From CAZHGD01 sp964531735 (GTDB taxonomy: Bacteria > Armatimonadota > UBA10988), in assembly GCA_964531735.1 (NCBI GenBank), contig CAZHGD010000127.1:1-21843 (forward strand): 21,843 bases of DNA, written 5' to 3'. The position numbers were made by a program, and so were the translations under genes. The first letter of the stretch is position 1; every line of letters starts with the position of its first letter. This document shows positions 13,775 to 21,069 of the stretch, piece after piece. Under the pieces are notes generated by a model that searched no databases, was not told the origin of the DNA, and saw nothing but the letters and a program-made list of their open reading frames with translations.

Positions 13775-16700
13775 CTACTCCTGCAGGATACACGCCAGCT
13801 CCTGTGGCTGCAAAGCCAACTCGATGATCGCCTGGCCACCGCGGCTGACCGGCGCCAACGGCTGGCCGTGCCACAGGTCGCGGTACCGCGCGCCGGCCCG
13901 GTGCGGCACCGCGAGCACTTCGCCGCGCAGCGCGGTGTGGTTGGCGTTGTAGAGCGTCCAGACCGTGCGCCGCTGGCCGCGGAACTCGTTGGCCACGACG
14001 CCCGCCCGCAGGGTCGGCACGTCCGGTGTCACCCGGTCGCCGGCGAAGCAGTCGGCATACTCGCGCTGGAGCGCCGTGCTGTGCCGCAGGCGCTCCAGGT
14101 GCGGCGAGGCGTAGAGGCACCAGGCGCAGTCGTACAGCGGCTGACCGTTCAGGAACCAGAACTTCGACTCGCTCGACCAGGTGTCGGCGCCGCACGGGAA
14201 CACGAACTGCCGCACACCCGGGAAGGCGTACCGGTACAGGTCGCGTGGCGGTTGCGGCTGCCCCGGTTGGGCTGAGTCGGTGTCGTGAGTCGCACCGAAG
14301 TACTCGTGCCAGTTGAGGCAGTAGTAGGTGATGTTGCCGTCGAGGTACTGCGACGCCACGTCGCTCACCGGGTACTCCGACCAGATCGCCACGTCGGCCG
14401 GTAGCGCGGCACGTAGACGCCGCAGCAGGTGCAGCGTCGCTTGCGGCGGCCCGGTGGGCACCGGATGGCCATGGTCCTTGGCGTAGCAGCGGTGGTTGTC
14501 GGCGTAGCCGAACACGTCGACATACAGCGCTTTGACGCCGGTCTCGCGCTGTGTGCGCACCAGACCGGCGACGTAGTGCTCCAGCCACGGCTCGTACTCG
14601 GTGCAGACGTACCACAGCCGCTCGTCCTGCAGCCGCGAGCCGTCCTCGCGCACCATGGCCGCCCGCTCGCCCATCGACTGCCCGACCACCGAGGTCTTCC
14701 GGCAGCGGTCGGGAATGGTGTAGAGCGACACCGGCACACCGTGGTGCTCCTGTAGCCGCCGCACCGCGCCGCGGAGCGCGGCGGCGCCGCCGGTGTAGTC
14801 CTTCACCGCGAAGTCGCCGCCGAGGAAGTCGCCCTGGTGCTCCTGGTCGTAGTCGATCCAGCCGCCGAGGTGGACGATCTCGGGCCGCTGCCGCCAGTAG
14901 TCCTGATCGGCGGCCATCAGCGCGTCGATGCGGTACTCCCGGCGCGGGGCATCGTAGATGGGTATGGCCCAGGAGTAGGCCTTGGCCGTCAGGTGGACGC
15001 GCATCAGGAACAGGCGCCGGAACCAGTCCTTGTCCTGGGCCTGCTGCGGCTGGTACCAGGTGCGCACCCAGTCACGATAGGCGTCGTAGGCCGCGTGCCA
15101 GTCACCGGTGTGGAACAGCAGGGCCGCGGCCGGCAGTTCGCGCGCCTCGCCCGGGCCCAGCGGCAGGTCGCCCGGATGCTCCACGAAGGCGTGTACGCCG
15201 TCGGCGCTCTTGCCCAGGCCGTAGACCAGCGGCGCCGCCGCCTGGTTGCGCGTCAACAGCGCCAGGCCACTCCCCGGCCCCGGTGCGTAGGCATCGACGA
15301 ACTGCAGGCAGAAGCTGCGGTCGTTGGCCGACTGGTAGCTGCCGATGGCGTTGGTGACCACGCTGTGGTAGCGCGGGAAGCAGAGCCAGGCGTCCTCGCG
15401 CGGGCCGCCGAACCGCAGCCGGCGGATGACCGGGCTACGCACCGCCGCCGCCAACGGTTGCGCGCCGTCGTTGCGCACGGTGATGCGCCAGGCCAGTTGC
15501 GGCGCGTCAGCCACGTCCAGCCGCAGACTCAGGTGCAGTGGCACCGCGGGCTGAGTGCTGACCAGCTCGACCTGCGCGCTGAGGCCATCCACGCGCACGC
15601 CGGTGGCGCGGAAGGCGCGGCCCGTCAAAACGGTGTCGCCAACCTCCACCTCCAGGCCGGACGACGGGGCCACGGCCAGCTCGCCGCGCGTCCAACCGTT
15701 CACCAGCCGCTCGATGGCGAACCCCTGCCGGCAGTCGGCGGTCAGCTCGTAGTAGCGGTTGCCCACCACCAGCCGGCCGTCGGTCAGGCGCGCGAAGGGC
15801 GCCTTGAGCGCTGGTCGTCGGCGCCACGTTGGTCCGACGGGCGCGCGGTCGGCTGGCGCACCCGACGTCTTGACCGTCACTCCCGCCAGACCGACCGACT
15901 GGCCGAAGACGCGGTTGTGCAGCACGATCTGTTCGAGGCGGCGGCTCGGATCGGCCGGCACGCGGTAGGCGCCCAGCATCCGCTGGATCACCCACTGCTC
16001 GTCAGCCAGCGAGTACGGGAACGCGAAGTCCGCGGTGCCGTCGGCATAGCGCAACTCGACGGCGAAGCCCTCGATGTCGGTCAGCGGCTTCGGACCAGGA
16101 GGCAGCGCGTACCGCGGCCCCGGCTTCGGCAGTTCGGCGCAGAGCAGCAGATAGACCTCGCTCACGGTGCGCCCGATGGTCACCGCGAGCGTGTCATCAC
16201 GCCCGAACGGCTGGCAGAGCTGCCGCGTCGTGGCCACCCCGGCGATGTGGGCCGGCGCCTGGTTCACCGAGGCGTCCTCGGCCGGCCAGAGCAACTCGCG
16301 GCCGGCAGGGCCAACGCGGAACCGCGTGCCCGCCGCTTGCACGAGTTGGGCGTGGTTCAGCACGCCGTCGATCATCAGGCCCTGGCGCTCCAGCAGGCGC
16401 GCGGCGACCCGGTCACAGGCGAGGTGGCCACGCTCGCCCAGGTCGATGGGCACCAGGTCCGTCTCGCCAGCCTCGGGCCGCTCGCCGGGCCGCGGGCCGG
16501 CGAGACTGTCGAGGCTGGCCGCGAACTGCACCGTGTGCAACTCGAGCCAGCCGAGCGAATCGCGCGTGAAGACTCGCGTCCGTAGCGTCGCCGCCCGGAG
16601 CGCCAACGGCCTGCGGCCGATCACCGTGTGCCAGCGGCCATCGTTCAGCACCTCACCGGCGTCGAGCAGGCCGATCTCGACGGCCTGGCCTTGGGCGTCG

Positions 16701-17095
16701 GTACCGGCGACGGCCACCACCGCCAGCGGCGCGTAGCTGCGCGCCAGTCCATGGGCGCGGTACTCCAGCCGGTAGTACGGCTTCGCGCTCAGGTCCTCAG
16801 CCGACCTCGCCGCCGACCAGACCATGCCGGCCAGTCGCGGAACGCGGCCGGTGACCTCGAAGCGCCAGGCCTCGCCGGCCAGACGCGCCGACCAGGCCAC
16901 CGACGGTGACTCTGGCGGCCCGGGCGCCGGCCCGTCGATGAGCTGCACGACGGTCGGCCGCTCACCGGGCCGCACCAGCTCCGGCGCCGGCTGCCAGGCC
17001 GTGGCTCGCGGTGGAGCCGGCTCGCCGGCACCGGCGCTCACGGCCAGCAAGGCCAGCAGCACGACCACGACGCCCGCAACGCCGCAACCGCCCAT
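13775..17095 (-). CDS. Secreted DUF6259-like TIM-barrel protein, predicted glycosidase (1106 aa)
   Basis: The start at 17095 has GAGGAG 6 nt upstream and opens with a signal peptide (residues 1-24, MGGCGVAGVVVVLLALLAVSAGAG). Residues about 45-420 contain beta-rich domains. Residues about 435-660 resemble a galactose-mutarotase-like super-sandwich (GNRYYELTADCRQGFAIERL onward). A barrel follows: EIVHLGGWIDYDQEHQGDF (739-757), GVPVSLYTIPDRC (786-798), ETGVKALYVDVFGYADNHRCY (851-871, Asp860) and DVAIWSEYPVSDVASQYLDG (901-920, Glu907), then a C-terminal beta domain with LYNANHTALRGEVLAV. This order, with an Asp at the end of one strand and a Glu on the next, matches DUF6259 and resembles GH101-type enzymes; Asp860 and Glu907 are candidate nucleophile and acid/base. 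No activity is established for DUF6259 to my knowledge. It is followed 51 bp later by the two-TM gene. Confidence 0.78.
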   Translation of the reverse strand: MGGCGVAGVVVVLLALLAVSAGAGEPAPPRATAWQPAPELVRPGERPTVVQLIDGPAPGPPESPSVAWSARLAGEAWRFEVTGRVPRLAGMVWSAARSAEDLSAKPYYRLEYRAHGLARSYAPLAVVAVAGTDAQGQAVEIGLLDAGEVLNDGRWHTVIGRRPLALRAATLRTRVFTRDSLGWLELHTVQFAASLDSLAGPRPGERPEAGETDLVPIDLGERGHLACDRVAARLLERQGLMIDGVLNHAQLVQAAGTRFRVGPAGRELLWPAEDASVNQAPAHIAGVATTRQLCQPFGRDDTLAVTIGRTVSEVYLLLCAELPKPGPRYALPPGPKPLTDIEGFAVELRYADGTADFAFPYSLADEQWVIQRMLGAYRVPADPSRRLEQIVLHNRVFGQSVGLAGVTVKTSGAPADRAPVGPTWRRRPALKAPFARLTDGRLVVGNRYYELTADCRQGFAIERLVNGWTRGELAVAPSSGLEVEVGDTVLTGRAFRATGVRVDGLSAQVELVSTQPAVPLHLSLRLDVADAPQLAWRITVRNDGAQPLAAAVRSPVIRRLRFGGPREDAWLCFPRYHSVVTNAIGSYQSANDRSFCLQFVDAYAPGPGSGLALLTRNQAAAPLVYGLGKSADGVHAFVEHPGDLPLGPGEARELPAAALLFHTGDWHAAYDAYRDWVRTWYQPQQAQDKDWFRRLFLMRVHLTAKAYSWAIPIYDAPRREYRIDALMAADQDYWRQRPEIVHLGGWIDYDQEHQGDFLGGDFAVKDYTGGAAALRGAVRRLQEHHGVPVSLYTIPDRCRKTSVVGQSMGERAAMVREDGSRLQDERLWYVCTEYEPWLEHYVAGLVRTQRETGVKALYVDVFGYADNHRCYAKDHGHPVPTGPPQATLHLLRRLRAALPADVAIWSEYPVSDVASQYLDGNITYYCLNWHEYFGATHDTDSAQPGQPQPPRDLYRYAFPGVRQFVFPCGADTWSSESKFWFLNGQPLYDCAWCLYASPHLERLRHSTALQREYADCFAGDRVTPDVPTLRAGVVANEFRGQRRTVWTLYNANHTALRGEVLAVPHRAGARYRDLWHGQPLAPVSRGGQAIIELALQPQELACILQE

Positions 17096-17107
17096 AGCCT
17101 GCTCCTC

Positions 17108-17125
17108 GGCCGCCGCGCGGCGGCC
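17108..17125 (-). other. Perfect 18-bp GC palindrome directly abutting the ribosome-binding site of the DUF6259-like gene
   Basis: GGCCGCCGC/GCGGCGGCC (arms 17108-17116 and 17117-17125). On the mRNA it begins 4 nt after the methyltransferase stop and ends exactly where GAGGAG (17107-17102) begins. With a four-base loop it gives a 7-bp all-GC stem. Confidence 0.65.
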
Positions 17126-17129
17126 CCGC

Positions 17130-17924
17130 TCAGGGCTTGCGCGCCAACAGCATGATGCGATGGAAGACCAACTCGACCTGCCCGTCGGCCCCGGCCTGCT
17201 CGGCGAACGCTCGCGCGAACCGCTCGCGGGCCGCGGGCAGGTAGTCGTCGGGCAGGGCGCCTTCGTAACAGTCCGGGCTGAGGTAGGCCGCCGCCGCGCC
17301 GGAGGCGAACATGCTCATGACCTCTGCGGGAGTACGGTGCTGCACGAAGGTCTCGATCCGGGCTGAGACGACCTCGAAGCCCGCGCCCGCGAATAGGCCG
17401 GCGTAGGCTTCGCTGCTGTCCAGGAAGAACCACGGCGAGCGGAAGCGGCCCGCCGCCGCGGTGCGGGGATCGTCGCGCAGCCGGCCGAACGCGGCGATGA
17501 AGTTGGGGCAGTAGTCGTGCCGGGCGGGCGCCTGCACCGCCATGCGCCCGCCGGAGCGGAGCGCGCGGTAGCAGTTGGCCAGCGCCAGCGCCGGTTGGCC
17601 GAACCACTGCATCGCCGAGTTGCTGTAGATCGCGTCGAACCGCTCGACGTCGGCCAGGTCCTCGGCCGAGCCCAGTTCGAACAGCACTTCAGCGGTCACG
17701 CCCCGCCGAGCCTCGGCGATCATCCCGGCCGACGGGTCGCGCCCGACGACCAGCCCGCTGGTGAGCTGCCGAATCCGCTCGGACAGATGCCCCGTGCCGC
17801 AACCCAGGTCCAGCACGTCTTCGGTGCCGGTGATGGCCAGCAACTCCAGCGCTCGCTCGCCAACCGACTTCTGCAGCACCGAGGCGGCCCGGTAGGTCCG
17901 CGAGATGGCATCGAATCCGCTCAT
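17130..17924 (-). CDS. Class I SAM-dependent methyltransferase (Tam/BioC-like)
   Basis: The 264-aa product starts at ATG 17924; the ribosome-binding site is weak (AAGG about 11 nt away). The Rossmann-type core is clear: motif I EDVLDLGCGTGHLSE (35-49), acidic end of strand 2 at Asp63 (VGRDPSAGMI), AEDLADVERFDAIYSNSAMQWF (87-108) as motif II/post-motif, and LRSGGRMAVQAP (122-133). The SNSAMQWF segment resembles malonyl-ACP O-methyltransferase BioC and trans-aconitate methyltransferase Tam, which methylate carboxyl groups. The C-terminal half (SSEAYAGLFAGAGFEVV, QHRTPAEVMSMFASG) is also of that type. No biotin genes are nearby, so the substrate is left open. It is the first gene of the downstream minus-strand stretch and is separated from the DUF6259-like gene by 34 bp containing the palindrome. 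Confidence 0.87.
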   Translation of the reverse strand: MSGFDAISRTYRAASVLQKSVGERALELLAITGTEDVLDLGCGTGHLSERIRQLTSGLVVGRDPSAGMIAEARRGVTAEVLFELGSAEDLADVERFDAIYSNSAMQWFGQPALALANCYRALRSGGRMAVQAPARHDYCPNFIAAFGRLRDDPRTAAAGRFRSPWFFLDSSEAYAGLFAGAGFEVVSARIETFVQHRTPAEVMSMFASGAAAAYLSPDCYEGALPDDYLPAARERFARAFAEQAGADGQVELVFHRIMLLARKP

Positions 17925-18012
17925 CGGTACACGCCCTTACTCCAGCACCGCGTGCAGCAGGCCGTCGAGCTACCGCGGTACCTGCCGACCGCCCCGCCGC
18001 AGACCCTGACGA

Positions 18013-18060
18013 ACCAGCCTGGCTGGTACCACTGCCGCCGGGTGATGATCGCCCGGCGGC
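18013..18060 (-). terminator. Tandem hairpins downstream of GH4
   Basis: GCCGCCGGG (18034-18042), loop TGATGATCG, CCCGGCGGC (18052-18060) is a perfect 9-bp stem starting 52 nt after the GH4 stop. ACCAGCC/GGCTGGT (18013-18019, 18021-18027) is a second inverted repeat. No U-tract follows, so the terminator call is moderate. Confidence 0.45.
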
Positions 18061-18091
18061 TGAAGTCCAGCTCCCTGGGCCGCCGCGAGGT

Positions 18092-18107
18092 GCCCGTCCC
18101 AACGGGC
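18092..18107 (-). other. 6-bp stem-loop just after the GH4 stop
   Basis: GCCCGT (18092-18097), loop CCCA, ACGGGC (18102-18107) lies 5 nt past the GH4 stop. It may add to 3'-end stability or termination with the tandem hairpins that follow. Confidence 0.35.
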
Positions 18108-18112
18108 GGGAT

Positions 18113-19435
18113 CTACCGACACGACTCGCCGCACCGCGCGCCACGGGCTCCGAACGGCAGATACTGCGCCTCGGCCTCGATCAGCTTGGTCACCACCTCG
18201 CGGATGACCGGCAGCGGCAGTTGGGCCGCCGTGTTCGGGTCGAGCATCGCCGCGTGGATCGCGGCCTCGGGATCCCGCTCCAGGATGGCCTTGACCACCA
18301 TCTGCTGCATCGCCACGTTGGACGAGCACAGCCCGGCGCATTGAGGCGGCAGCGCGCCGAACTGCGTCGGGTGCAGGCCCGACCCGTCCACCAGACACGG
18401 CACCTCGCAGGCGCAGCCCGGCAGCAGGTTCCAGATGAGGCCGTCATTCGGGACGGTGCCGTGGATCACCGTCGGCACGTCGGTCTCAATCGCGTCGAGG
18501 ATGCGCGCGGCATACTCGGGCGACCGCCGCAGGCCGAGGCTCTCCTGGGTGACCTTGGCCTGCAAACCCGGAAGCTGGTCAGCCTGCCACTGCCGCCGCT
18601 TCACCAGGGCCGCTTCATCGGTCCACGTCTGCTTGAGCCGCTCGATCTCGCCGTCGTGGCGCAGCACGTAGGGTATGTACTCGGTCATGTGCCGCGTCGA
18701 TTCGGTCACGAAGTAGCCGAACTGGCGGAAGATCTCAAAGCGCGTGGCGTCCTTGGCGAAGACCTCCGGGTCCTCCGAGCGCTCGCGCAAGCGCGGATAC
18801 AGATCCTCGCCCTCGGCGGTGAGCTGGGTGAACCAGGCCATGTGGTTGATGCCGCCCACCTGGAAGCGCAGCGTCTCGCGCGCGATGCCGAGGTAGCCAG
18901 ACAGCTCGTTGGCCGTGTTCTGGACGCTGTGGCAGAGTCCGACGCCCTGGATGGACGAGGCCTCGGCCAACGCCCACATGATGATGGCCATCGGGTTGGT
19001 GTAGTTGAGGAACAGCGCGTCGGGACACAGCCGCTCCATGTCGTGGACGACATCGAGCAGCGGTGGCACGGTCCGCAAGCCCTTGAGCACACCACCGACG
19101 CCGACCGTGTCGCCGACGGTCTGGCGCAGCCCGCCGATCTCGAACGGAATGCGGTAGTCCAGCTCTTCCACTTCGCTGCCGACGCGGATCGAGGCGATCA
19201 CGTAGTCGGCCCCGTCGAGGCCGGCCTGGCGCTCGGTGGACGCGCTGACGCGCGTGGGCAGCTTCTCCTCGGTCACCCAGCGCTGGGCAATGGCCTCCAC
19301 GGCCGCCAGCCGTTCGGCGTGCGGGTCAATCAGGTGCAGCTCGCAGTCAGCCAGGCTCTCGAACGACATGATGTCGCCGATCAGCTTCGGACCGAAGCCG
19401 TGGCTGCCCGCCCCCAGGAACGCGATCTTCAACAC
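18113..19435 (-). CDS. Glycoside hydrolase family 4, alpha-galactosidase (MelA)-like
   Basis: The GTG start at 19435 (AAGGAG 9 nt upstream) gives a 440-aa product opening MLKIAFLGAGSHGFGPKLI, the NAD-binding GxGS turn at the N-terminus, with no signal peptide; the enzyme is cytoplasmic. GH4 enzymes cleave glycosides with NAD+ and a divalent metal by transient oxidation at C3 and elimination. Key motifs: NYTNPMAIIMWA (144-155), VGLCHSVQNTANEL (165-178; Cys168 and His169 as in MelA-type enzymes), GGINHMAWF (194-202; Asn197, His198 at the metal site), FGYFVTESTRHMTEYIPY, and late motifs GTVPNDGLIWNLLPGCACEVPCLVD and ALPPQCAGLCSSN. The CHSV signature favours alpha-galactosidase or alpha-glucosidase rather than 6-phospho-glycosidases; galacturonidase is also possible. 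It is 20 bp behind the Gfo/Idh/MocA gene, so they are probably co-transcribed. Confidence 0.92.
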   Translation of the reverse strand: MLKIAFLGAGSHGFGPKLIGDIMSFESLADCELHLIDPHAERLAAVEAIAQRWVTEEKLPTRVSASTERQAGLDGADYVIASIRVGSEVEELDYRIPFEIGGLRQTVGDTVGVGGVLKGLRTVPPLLDVVHDMERLCPDALFLNYTNPMAIIMWALAEASSIQGVGLCHSVQNTANELSGYLGIARETLRFQVGGINHMAWFTQLTAEGEDLYPRLRERSEDPEVFAKDATRFEIFRQFGYFVTESTRHMTEYIPYVLRHDGEIERLKQTWTDEAALVKRRQWQADQLPGLQAKVTQESLGLRRSPEYAARILDAIETDVPTVIHGTVPNDGLIWNLLPGCACEVPCLVDGSGLHPTQFGALPPQCAGLCSSNVAMQQMVVKAILERDPEAAIHAAMLDPNTAAQLPLPVIREVVTKLIEAEAQYLPFGARGARCGESCR

Positions 19436-19450
19436 GGTGTCCGACTCCTT

Positions 19451-19466
19451 CGGGCCTACTGGCCCG
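19451..19466 (-). other. Perfect stem-loop spanning the Gfo/Idh/MocA stop codon and abutting the GH4 ribosome-binding site
   Basis: CGGGCC (19451-19456), loop TACT, GGCCCG (19461-19466). The TAG stop of the oxidoreductase gene (19458-19456) lies in the loop and one arm. The AAGGAG site of GH4 (19450-19445) begins at the very next base. A ribosome terminating upstream would be expected to open the stem, so it could couple translation. Confidence 0.6.
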
Positions 19467-20439
19467 CCGCCGCCCAAGCGGCGGCACCGTTGCGGTAGGC
19501 CTCCATCAGGGCCACCGACTGCCAGGCGCTACGCAGGTCACAGGCCGGCCGCCGGCCGGCGCGCAGGTCATCAAAGAACGCGGCGTTCTCGGCGTAGAAG
19601 CCGGCCTCCTCGAACGAGTCCGGCCCGTCGCTGATCTGCTCGCCCGAGCCGTCGAACGCCACCTGGCCCGCCTCCAGGCGCACCACCCGTCCGCGCCCGT
19701 CGAACGAGCCGGGCACCGGCACGTCGAGCAGGACCGTCGCGCCGTCGCCGTGGAGCACCGCGCGCTCGATGGTCACGCCGGCCACGGGGCAGAACGCGAG
19801 GTGGACGGTGGCGCCATTGGCCAGCTCGCCGTCGATGAACACGTTGGCCACCGTCGGTCCGAACTCGGCGAACGGCTGCCGGCTGAACCGCACCTGCTGG
19901 TAGTCGGCGCCGGCCAGATGCCGAACCGCGTCGATGGCGTGGACCGCGGTGGTCGAGAAGTCCGCGTCATGGCGGCCGACTCGCACCATGTCGTAGCGCA
20001 CGTGCTGCAGGCGGTCGGGTCGCAAGCGGACGGCTTCGCGCACTAGCGGCGCGAAGCGGCGGTTGAACGCCACCTGGGTGGGCGTGTCACCCGCGGCGGC
20101 CAGCATCCGCGCCAACTCGTCGACGGTGAGGCCCGGCGGCTTCTCGCAGAACGTTGGATAGCCCTGGCCGACCACCTGACTGACCACCGCGCCGGTCAGC
20201 TCGACGGGCATGTAGACGCAGACCGCGTCGGGCCGCTCGCTGGCCAGCATCTGGTCGACATCGGCGTAGCGCCGCTGGTAACCGAACCGCGCCTGGTAGG
20301 CCGCCGCCACGTCCTCGCGCAGGTCACAGCACGCCGCCAGTTCCACGTCCGGATGCAGACGCGCGTACTTGGCGTGCGACGGTCCGTGCACGGCGGTGGA
20401 CATGCTGCCACAGCCGACGGTGCAGATGCGGAAGCTCAT
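19456..20439 (-). CDS. Gfo/Idh/MocA family NAD(P)-dependent oxidoreductase
   Basis: The 327-aa product starts at ATG 20439, 4 bp after the YhcH-family stop, with GGGGTGA 4 nt upstream. The N-terminal Rossmann fold reads FRICTVGCGSMSTAVHG (3-19), VELAACCDLRED (32-43) and DAVCVYMPVELTGAVVSQVVGQGYPTFCEKPPG (71-103), ending in the hallmark EKP (99-101). The C-terminal domain has QVAFNRRFAPL (122-132) and the active-site helix AVHAIDAVRHLAG (165-177, His167 and Asp170). Such enzymes oxidise or reduce sugars, inositols and sugar derivatives, some giving 3-keto sugars. Its place between the YhcH-family gene and the NAD-using GH4 suggests sugar-ring redox on the same pathway. There is no signal peptide. 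The exact substrate cannot be predicted. Confidence 0.92.
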   Translation of the reverse strand: MSFRICTVGCGSMSTAVHGPSHAKYARLHPDVELAACCDLREDVAAAYQARFGYQRRYADVDQMLASERPDAVCVYMPVELTGAVVSQVVGQGYPTFCEKPPGLTVDELARMLAAAGDTPTQVAFNRRFAPLVREAVRLRPDRLQHVRYDMVRVGRHDADFSTTAVHAIDAVRHLAGADYQQVRFSRQPFAEFGPTVANVFIDGELANGATVHLAFCPVAGVTIERAVLHGDGATVLLDVPVPGSFDGRGRVVRLEAGQVAFDGSGEQISDGPDSFEEAGFYAENAAFFDDLRAGRRPACDLRSAWQSVALMEAYRNGAAAWAAAGQ

Positions 20440-20443
20440 GGGT

Positions 20444-20893
20444 TCACCCCACGGCGACCTTGACGATCACCTTGTGCAACGGACCATTGGCGCCCAACGG
20501 CGCATGGGTGTCCTCGGGCCAGGCGATGAGGAAGCTGCCGGGCGGCACCAGCACCCAGGTGTCGGGCTCGTCGCCGAACAGCTCGACATCCTTGTCGGGC
20601 TGGTACTCGCTGACCTGCTGACGGCAGGCCGAGGTCGGCTTGTAGCCGATCTGGTCGGTGCCGACCAGGCAGAACTGGATGTCGATGTAGTTCCGGTGGG
20701 CCTCGCGCTTGGCGCCGCCGTGCCCCCGGCCCGGCTCCAGCGAGACGATGGCGAAGACGCGGTCGCCGTCGATGGCATGCTTGCCGGCCGCCAGCTCGGC
20801 CAGGCCCGGCTGCTGCAAGAACTCGAAAGCTCTGGCGAAATGCGGATTGAGTGACAGGTAGCGGGCGTGGTTGGCCAGCGTATCGACGACCAT
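20444..20893 (-). CDS. YhcH/YjgK/YiaL family protein (NanQ/EbgC-like)
   Basis: The 149-aa product starts at ATG 20893, with GAGGAG 6 nt upstream. It is a single cupin-like beta-barrel domain of normal length. Family motifs: FEFLQQPGLAELAAGKHAI (23-41), REAHRNYIDIQFCLVG (63-78; Glu65, His66, Asp71), the FGDEPD strand (106-111) and FLIAWPEDTHAP (121-132, His130), then KVIVKV (141-146). The E, H, D and H residues are the expected metal-site set. E. coli YhcH (NanQ) has been reported as an N-acetylneuraminate anomerase, and EbgC is a beta-galactosidase partner; the role here is probably sugar anomer handling, but the sugar is unknown. It is the first gene of the operon with the Gfo/Idh/MocA and GH4 genes and is divergent from the SDR gene. 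Confidence 0.9.
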   Translation of the reverse strand: MVVDTLANHARYLSLNPHFARAFEFLQQPGLAELAAGKHAIDGDRVFAIVSLEPGRGHGGAKREAHRNYIDIQFCLVGTDQIGYKPTSACRQQVSEYQPDKDVELFGDEPDTWVLVPPGSFLIAWPEDTHAPLGANGPLHKVIVKVAVG

Positions 20894-21069
20894 GCGGCTC
20901 TCCTCGGTCCACGCAACTGGTTCGCCGCGCGGGCGGGGCGTCCTCCCTGGCCGCCGGCGTAACGCTGACGAAACGCCGAACGGACGAATACGGCGGACCC
21001 GATTTGGGATCCCTGTGCTAACCTGCGCCCAAGCCGGTGGCAGCCGGTGTTGGTCAAGGAGCGCGAGCC
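20894..21069. promoter_or_regulatory. Divergent intergenic region between the YhcH-family operon and the SDR gene
   Basis: This 176-bp gap must hold the start signals of both transcripts. On the plus strand TGCTAACCT (21016-21024) looks like an extended -10 (TG-N-TAACCT), 45 nt before the SDR start, with no convincing -35 box. On the minus strand no reliable pair was found. A short direct repeat GCCGGTG (21034-21040, 21044-21050 region) is visible. Operator function is unproven. Confidence 0.3.

Larger units (their letters stand above)
17925..18112. other. 188-bp intergenic region between GH4 and the methyltransferase, with several hairpins
   Basis: No gene was supported here. It holds the hairpins at 18013-18027, 18034-18060 and 18092-18107. 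No convincing promoter pair for the methyltransferase was found. Reading the minus strand at 17972-17940, a short in-frame LDGLLHAVLE followed by TAA looks like a protein tail but is preceded by a stop, so it is probably chance or a worn-out remnant. Confidence 0.4.

Noticed and set aside
14837..16585. Long plus-strand open frame (582 codons) opposite the DUF6259-like gene
   Set aside because: Antisense to a gene with signal peptide and barrel motifs; composition is that of a reverse-frame shadow.
17130..17924. Methyltransferase as BioC proper
   Set aside because: The SNSAMQWF motif is shared with other members and no biotin synthesis genes are nearby, so only the broader family is called.
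18113..19435. GH4 enzyme as a 6-phospho-glycosidase
   Set aside because: The CHSV signature and the MelA-like motifs favour non-phosphorylated alpha-glycosides; no PTS gene is in the window.
18221..19498. Plus-strand open frame (425 codons) opposite GH4
   Set aside because: GH4 motifs on the minus strand are unmistakable; the plus frame shows no family pattern.
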